Below, one piece after another: positions 61,901 through 64,000 of a stretch of 64,000 bases of DNA (positions are counted from its first letter, which is position 1; the number at the start of each line of letters is the position of its first letter). The DNA comes from a virus, in IMG/VR virus record IMGVR_UViG_3300032242_000550, positions 1 to 64,000 of that record, one strand, 5' to 3'. Position numbers and translations under genes: made by a program. The notes under the pieces were generated by a model, which saw only the letters and a list, made by a program, of their open reading frames with translations, made no database searches and had not been told where the DNA came from.

Positions 61901-64000
61901 TTATACTTAACTATACTACCAGTTGTATATTTTACTGTCTTGTTCCAATCAAGTATATTATCTTGATTTAAGATAAAGCCTTGTGCATCAACTGTACCAT
62001 TCCATTCAGCAGTTTTCGCACCACGTACTAATATACGATTTTGACGTAACCCTGTAGGCAAATTATATATGACATCGGCAAACAATGTTACATTATCAAA
62101 CACGATACCATGTTCAAAGTTACTAATATTAAATTGTCCATATGCAACAGTATCACCTTGATTCAAAGGTTGTGCAGTAAATAATGTTCCATCACGTACT
62201 ATACTTAAATCGGTACTTTGTATTGGATATAAATTTTGATTTAGTAAAAAGTTCTGTTTTTGTAATGTCAATGGCTGAACTATATAGCTATCTTTATTGA
62301 TAGAAATAAGATTAGAAGCTGGATTGATATTAACAATACTACCTACTTCCCAACCACACTGTGCCCAATATAAGTATTCGGCTACCATTTGTTTCCAACT
62401 TACTTCTAGGCCAGATTCAATTTGGTCAAATAACACACCCTGACTTGCTAAATATCTGCCGTAACCATCTAAAAATTGTGCTACTTCTTGTACTGTAACA
62501 AACTCAGTTCCATACGCTACTAATTGCGGAGTGTCGTAATAATTTTTAGCCAGTTGTACACTTAACCCTTGTACAGATACTCGTTCATAGTTACCATTAA
62601 TTTTTGGTTTTAATATTTTAAAATATGCATTAGTTTGACTATTACCATATACTTTATAACCAGTCTCTGTCAATTGCACAACCACACCGCTATATACGAT
62701 TTTATCAAAAGGTTGATTGTCATACAACAATACTTGATAGCTTTCGTCAGGTATCAATAGACTACTATTGTTACTATTGGCAGTTGATTTTTCAACATAA
62801 AATTTTAATAAATTCTTATCACTAAACCCAGCTAATCTATAAACCAATCTGACATCTATGTTGTTTAACAAATCAGTAATATTAGTAGTTGCGTCAACAC
62901 CTGCTTGTTTTTCGTAGTCAACAATCCAGTTGATATAACTTGTTTTAGCTATACCATTACCATAGATTTCTACATCACTTATAACTAAATGACTTCTATC
63001 GTTTACCAAATATTGACCAAATTCTGTATTATATTTGTAGTTGTCAATATCTACACCCAGATTATAGAATTCTGCTGGTTTAGTTAATGCCAATATACGC
63101 ATTAAATCAAAAGGCCAGCTACTACTTCTACGATAGCTGAATTCAGCAGGTCCAACATCACCCACTACCCAATCACGATTAAATGATGTATTGCTATAGT
63201 TACCTACAATAGAAACAAAAGGTGATACTAGATTACCTTGACTATCTACAGGTAACACTTGTAATAATTCTGGACGTATTGCGCTAGGTATCACGACTGG
63301 ATGTCCGTTATTATAATCAATACCTTGAGCTAAGTCATTCCATAATATTAAGTTATCACTAGTATATGGTGCCATACCATATCTACTTGTCCACCAAGTT
63401 GGTTCATCTGTATAACCCAACATCTCCCATGGACTAGTATCTGGATTACTAGTATCATAGAAATATTCATATATACCTCTCCAATAACCTTGAGGTATAA
63501 CTGCTCCGTTTATCTTATTACCACTTTGGTTATAGTTGTATGAATATTGATTGTTAGAACTATAGAATTGTTTTTTATAATTAATTCTATTTTGTCCAAC
63601 CCAATCTAAGAAGCTAGTTGAATAAATCTCTAATATTTCATCATAACTATAATCAGTATCTCTAAAGAAGCCTGGTAATATTTCATATTCTTGAATTGGA
63701 ATAATATTACTTAATTTTAAGTTATTATAGATACGTTTCTCAAACTCAAGTAATACCTGATCTCTAAAATCAAACAATATACCATCAATATATTCACCAT
63801 ATAACTTATTATATGAACCATCATGCCCTACAATAAAATACGTAGGTTGATAATATGATGAATCTAGTACAACTGTTGGTATAGTAGATGGGTATAATCC
63901 CAATTTCGTTGGTGTATTAGGGACATAACTACCGTATGTTTGATTATATTCTTTAATAGTAATTTGATCGCCGGCATTTAAATCTAATGTAACTGTTAAT
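49963..64000 (-). CDS. Giant structural/adhesin protein (5' end outside window)
   Basis: At least 4,678 residues and open at the right edge: the frame upstream of 63903 reads LTVTLDLNAGDQITIKEYNQ without a stop, so a TTG at 63903 is not a real start. N-terminal half as seen (61-64 kb): a globular beta/alpha domain with many aromatic residues. 58.8-60.7 kb: seven FG-GAP-like motifs. 52.9-53.7 kb: BNR/YCF48-like repeats with STDGVVWAST and SLNGITWTNV. About 50.9-56 kb and one at 59.9 kb: roughly eleven copies of a TTYYVxxI...FxIS module. Very little Cys. Typical of a virion-associated adhesin or tail-tip protein. Its exact role is unknown. Confidence 0.85.
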   Translation of the reverse strand, partial: LTVTLDLNAGDQITIKEYNQTYGSYVPNTPTKLGLYPSTIPTVVLDSSYYQPTYFIVGHDGSYNKLYGEYIDGILFDFRDQVLLEFEKRIYNNLKLSNIIPIQEYEILPGFFRDTDYSYDEILEIYSTSFLDWVGQNRINYKKQFYSSNNQYSYNYNQSGNKINGAVIPQGYWRGIYEYFYDTSNPDTSPWEMLGYTDEPTWWTSRYGMAPYTSDNLILWNDLAQGIDYNNGHPVVIPSAIRPELLQVLPVDSQGNLVSPFVSIVGNYSNTSFNRDWVVGDVGPAEFSYRRSSSWPFDLMRILALTKPAEFYNLGVDIDNYKYNTEFGQYLVNDRSHLVISDVEIYGNGIAKTSYINWIVDYEKQAGVDATTNITDLLNNIDVRLVYRLAGFSDKNLLKFYVEKSTANSNNSSLLIPDESYQVLLYDNQPFDKIVYSGVVVQLTETGYKVYGNSQTNAYFKILKPKINGNYERVSVQGLSVQLAKNYYDTPQLVAYGTEFVTVQEVAQFLDGYGRYLASQGVLFDQIESGLEVSWKQMVAEYLYWAQCGWEVGSIVNINPASNLISINKDSYIVQPLTLQKQNFLLNQNLYPIQSTDLSIVRDGTLFTAQPLNQGDTVAYGQFNISNFEHGIVFDNVTLFADVIYNLPTGLRQNRILVRGAKTAEWNGTVDAQGFILNQDNILDWNKTVKYTTGSIVKYKNKYWIALTIIQPKEVFEEREWKETPYNEIQKGLLPNTSTRSFESTLYYDVNRPNLENDADLLSFSLIGYRPRDYLALVDLTEITQINVYKNFIKNKGTLNAASAFKGANLPQGGIDYNIYENWAIKSGEFGGVLNSNFIDFKLNQSELTGNPCIVGLTNGVPTDGVQQEVPLYSLYNYGRPITNTNVLPLLPPDSPSTLFPTAGYVNFNDVRIAAYYYYNLANSTSPSGSVTPISKLYVGQYVWLADYQGTWQVMTPVSLGSIIFAKNNLNGTATLVFNNPHGLTKYQPFAVVNFNTSLNGYYIVNTVIDLNSVLVNVTLDPAITTITGQGIGFKFQSQRVDNPSDIINLPLLNSEFVKNKVWVDTDTNGDWAVYRKSLNYLYDSELVKEGSETFGSAVAYTDTLGYLVGDAVAGEAYRYVFNQLFNRYELRQTLTGTTTYGTTIQHSNDIYVISQPTGTPRVYIYKLITNTLLDQLVPLSSAVIDPIPNQPWAPYYISAPAGVTNWGSSVAISGDTKWLYISAITSSASLVYVYRLSSTTGLYEYSTVINRGLTPSESFGHSIATDYYGSTVVIGTPTKNYSPEIDNWGYTYVYNRTTQNVEAQFTSIPYVPQTFTLAWTPYTTTITDITSTDSTSDAFTSLNSVSSLLIGTPIIFTGNVYGGVSLNTVYYVLTKPTSNSFTVSATRGGSVLQLSTLTGSMSAVQQDTPLYVSVNGTVISDSLYYTVGSTISIVQSLLAGDIINISSNNFVFDQTLTTEHTPRIGVQFGTSVDTNSYATEILVGAPFELNELNQEGAVYRYTNGGGSYGMVIGTVDCNITTPRTILINGYIVTLPVGNAVDASTAINHANITNVQSTSINGKLIISLIDNALALSNNKLSIAVLNSATWAELGFNVYTLTQVINDPHSQGTTQFGSVVKFNEFDSFVVSAPTSTRYEATTFDSTDDENYDNDTLFDNNATQWVDTYKNAGAVYMFDYLSVYNESLANVGNFVYAQSVNDINETYGSQPLYGHALEFNASHVVIGTPNFKPTTVAGQIVTYINTTGTPDWSVYRSSSPVVDINRIQNIQLYSASTNNTLDNLDYIDPLQGKILGSVRQNIDVVSNVDPAGYNSPNVNKGAMVWGTAQLGQIWFNTSTTRFVNYHQNDIVYNSKWWGQVFPGSDITVYSWITSNVLPIAYPGPGTPYNIDSYAIEYVLNATGVLAPVYFYWVRNTNIIFTKQGKTLSDNIIQSYIASPTNSGISYFSPLEQDIFALYNCGSNINANDTVLHIGFSTGTNDDVSHGLYSLIRTKYADDFLPGLPSTTGLDVPESLYDRMLDSLCGVDESGAVVPDPYLPKPVQYGIYARPRQSFFVNRFLALKNYLTYANEVLAQYPIAETRHSNFLFDNDNGAYNPSTLDNPQWLGPVTLIYDTTNYWNYINWWATGYDNNTKSALQVPMYADLSTIDATPGLIVTVAANGDGKSETYVYTNTNVWERIGLQNGTIEFSSSLWDYSSARLGFGDNFFDTTPYDTYPSRETRNIVRALNEEIYTNELLIYRNNSLILLFEYIQSETIEAQNYLPWLNKTSFVDVGHTIRELLPLEVFQSDNQDFLSGYINEVKPYHVVIKDFLFKYTGTDVYPGLITDFDLPAQYNTDVQQFITPELVYANPSGINQYLPSDPIWQTELYSQWFNNYGLSITGVKNYKITVSVSYITLNSNVLVVDNAYGFPINGTILIGEELIGYSSVDSSTSTLSGLTRGVDGTTISTHLPGEIITIDLPAVLVLNGGRGYATAPRVVAYIDPMYPAPRREAVLQAVMNLDSILRIDVIDAGEGYAVLPKIVIEPSISVNFASTDVSTVTDIILLPAPSLQTGDLIKYTVGADTTPVGGLEVDQYYYVNVLENTPTFAIGLYTSYGDAINDTNRVVFYNAGFGSNNTLSVTPRASCVTTSVPTRENQITLKFDRTSYNASLTDWVSGAFYGSAYAGSYTNAQNIASSGIILSSTQPSINTILASSQGATLEIQNLTNNETLTWSSRTRNVISTVASTDVITIAPSTGGAPDAGYVGPTTGFYVNMPVKFQGAVGSSLLVNNTTYYVKSILNETDITISATIGGGTFQLGDATISSAGLLMYVGETTDTAIVTLFYPGILTATTTTGTTNTITIPLNATGSGGTSGFYNGLPIFFTGNVFGGVIDNETYYVTTVINDTTFTMSTSTDPVMINVTSTTSSGNFVNCETTLGLSVNDPIIFTNLAVTSGSTNIIAGTTYYVSTITNAVQFQLSTTINGAVFNPGTSTVTMIGTNQKNTVKLSSGTGSMICNAGIPLSPGQINGQQFTFYPTTNFVTGLSGTNGNLIERTIDNATSSGNYLSISSVSGGLSNIYVNMPFTVPTNYSTLIGGTTYYVAGLGTVQTQVTSTSASNVITCTTTNGFYGNMAVMFTGAAFGGIVLDTTYYVLPGSITSTQFKISLTPSGSEVDLTGDSGSNLTVTGQPYITISDTLGGGIKTLTDESTDIVLTQEILLSPTVNVRTILGGYESLLIGSTLGYAVNNTITILGTLIGGTTPANDLVITVTGIGTNGQIASFISSGTPNEIVEKYYLKVITATTCGLYSDPLLQMPVSGIGLEYNAGDYIVLPEPFSLNQSIVKYNNRVYQCIISNNDTQFVFGKWEEISSDNSNLNALDRIVGYYAPTVNMPGLDLTQLVDGITYPNSTYMGNAFAPADEFPLDTILEDRPFSPTEVDVTSVTWNGSRYLTSANTPTYSDIATSTTGSTWLSNKITEQPVALSDILYNGSKYVVSSQNTATPIFVSTDGVVWASTGLTAGSVSIGSTSLNSVAYLNSVYVGVGTSIVSSSDAFTWVERYNVTAVTLYCVSGIAITNYNGFIAVGTGPDYSVIPTGSKSVILQSLNGITWTNVTPSALTPTLHGVTSGNGLIVVIGNNGTILTSINGSNWTNISSGSQSLIDIVYSSSLGFFIIVGRSGYIGKLNGNVLTTVTSGTTQDLNSVIWNNTVGEFIATGNNNVILKSTNGTMWTSSNIFVTEPTVYDIVGDEFTAGYGPEELVPGVVTDNLTMIVNTRPGTNWDADIYQHVGYNVMTKQITPVTGQLIFSFDGLIQTPAQLSVYNVNGATQLATRLYSPSFSVNWITKTITLATPLSMGNSLMIEVYEVGNGYQLEKSNSQADPIRTNDTTGFNEIYLNCNYSATLNSGSGLIRPGTQPINVIATETDSVTDTILCENVEYFTLNDQIVFQGGVFGNIVADTHYYVKTISTITNRITISATNVNGVAGPTFALSTDTGSMVVELQIGSGAPWTDPIVYHNGTKLVSGHTLTITSTSSSTNTITCNTTNGVAVNDTIVFSDTIFCPQISSLTTYYVKTIVDGTNFTISSTLGGPTLTLTTHVGGAVAVTNDYTFGITDNGITAKLVFAAQYDDSVDYLTYTVFGETFGIQYGYTVPETEKFVATAGQTTFILTNYVSGDNPTNAIVEKNGIRLSSGYSINDTTNVLTLTTGASLNDVIAVTSYNLTNRQYFNTQYDLSGKSVVSISGISNQITTPLATTYVTDTTISTDGVRPNQLTCTSTNGFIVNQTVQFKGISIANILTDGTVYYINSIVDPTHFTISATLGGPVYTITSTSSGNMVTTVGGQPAVRVTTSTAHNLSTNNVIRINGTVGSVQLNNNTYYVHVINTTQVDLYEIAYSASLTAINIPITNVSTYVSGGYIWQNTSFIINNYWDQINVNRLWVTVNGYRVPPASLYLNNNNNLSILVPIVSSDKITITSMVPNATPNELVYIQNVNKNGFGTVFRANSNTTTWLVEPLNYTDETIYVADVTRITDTVVQNVIAPAVVSGVTSISLNADKNTISQVIVYNTTTSSYVSSSHYSVVVIDLAPVLEITSQVSTGDQLVITTIMGNLLYINGEQIRFTTVDLDNNTITGLQRGANGTGEQTYIPLYTEVYGILSTNLLPEPEYNVTWNSNVYNVVEGDPLQISETMAAYFLNTDVS
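50900..56350 (-). repeat. About ten diverged beta modules (TTYYV...FTIS)
   Basis: Each unit of about 60-100 residues has a T/N-rich strand pair (ITCTTTNGF, VNDTIVF), then TTYYVKTI, F(T/K)IS and a GG-x-L end. One further diverged copy lies near 59.9 kb. Copies differ enough to be stable at DNA level. Confidence 0.75.
52860..53745 (-). other. BNR/YCF48-like repeat domain within the giant protein
   Basis: About six WTSS/WTNV-type units: GSTWLSNK, DGVVWAST, SDAFTWVER, NGITWTNV, NGSNWTNI and NGTMWTSS, each with a preceding beta strand. These Asp/Asn-x-Trp motifs are typical of sialidase-type and YCF48-type propellers that often bind sugars. Confidence 0.7.
58815..60720 (-). other. Seven FG-GAP-like motifs, probable seven-bladed beta-propeller
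   Basis: Seven evenly related motifs along the chain: FGSAVAYTDTLGYLVGDA, YGTTIQHSNDIYVISQP, WGSSVAISGDTKWLYISA, FGHSIATDYYGSTVVIGTP, FGTSVDTNSYATEILVGAP, FGSVVKFNEFDSFVVSAP and YGHALEFNASHVVIGTP. This is the integrin-alpha-type FG-GAP blade pattern. One TTYYV-type module is inserted between the fourth and fifth. Confidence 0.72.

Noticed and set aside
63901-63903. TTG as the start codon of the giant gene
   Set aside because: The frame stays open upstream to the window edge with protein-like sequence and no ribosome site near the TTG.

Overview
This window is part of a T4-type contractile-tailed phage genome, AT-rich and densely packed. Supporting genes are a gp32-type single-stranded DNA-binding protein (cut by the left edge), a gp17-type terminase large subunit, a MoxR/VWA pair, thymidylate synthase, long repetitive tail-fibre proteins and T4-style late promoters (NATAAATA). 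Almost every gene lies on the minus strand, in long runs with ATGA or short overlaps. Only two genes, about 32.2-34.0 kb, lie on the plus strand. Two features point to a Gram-negative, probably betaproteobacterial, host: a porin of the Burkholderiales type and a circularly permuted (two-piece) tmRNA gene. The overall gene style resembles marine and freshwater T4-like phages. The host call is inference.

Layout: 0-0.55 kb, gp32. 0.7-4.5 kb, two large proteins of unknown function. 4.5-6.0 kb, terminase. 6.1-13.3 kb, a 1,484-residue tail fibre, a methyltransferase, two small proteins with T4-like capsid-targeting N-termini, and a structural protein. 13.4-14.3 kb, a probable spanin lysis pair plus a second lipoprotein. 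14.4-17.6 kb, a radical SAM protein, a DegT aminotransferase and an NAD-dependent epimerase. 17.6-24.7 kb, thyA, many small unknown genes and the MoxR/VWA module behind near-consensus sigma70 (early-type) promoters. 24.7-27.6 kb, a six-repeat protein, the porin and an Asp/Asn hydroxylase-like oxygenase. 27.7-27.96 kb, the permuted tmRNA. 28-32.1 kb, a 1,379-residue repeat protein related to glycosyltransferases. 32.2-46.9 kb, a large sugar and radical SAM locus. 47-64 kb, structural genes ending in an open reading frame of at least 4,678 residues that leaves the window.

How it fits together: the 14-18 kb and 32-47 kb blocks hold nucleotidyltransferases, a UDP-sugar dehydrogenase-like enzyme, an epimerase, an aminotransferase, two methyltransferases, a sulfotransferase-like protein, several glycosyltransferase-like proteins and five radical SAM proteins with auxiliary cysteine clusters. 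They look like one programme making an unusual modified glycan, for the virion or the host surface; the product cannot be read from sequence. The most notable items are the permuted tmRNA with tag ANDSQYLLAANA, the capsid-targeted small proteins, the radical SAM pair with swapped domain order and identical cysteine spacing, the porin behind a phage late promoter, and the seven-motif propeller inside the giant protein.
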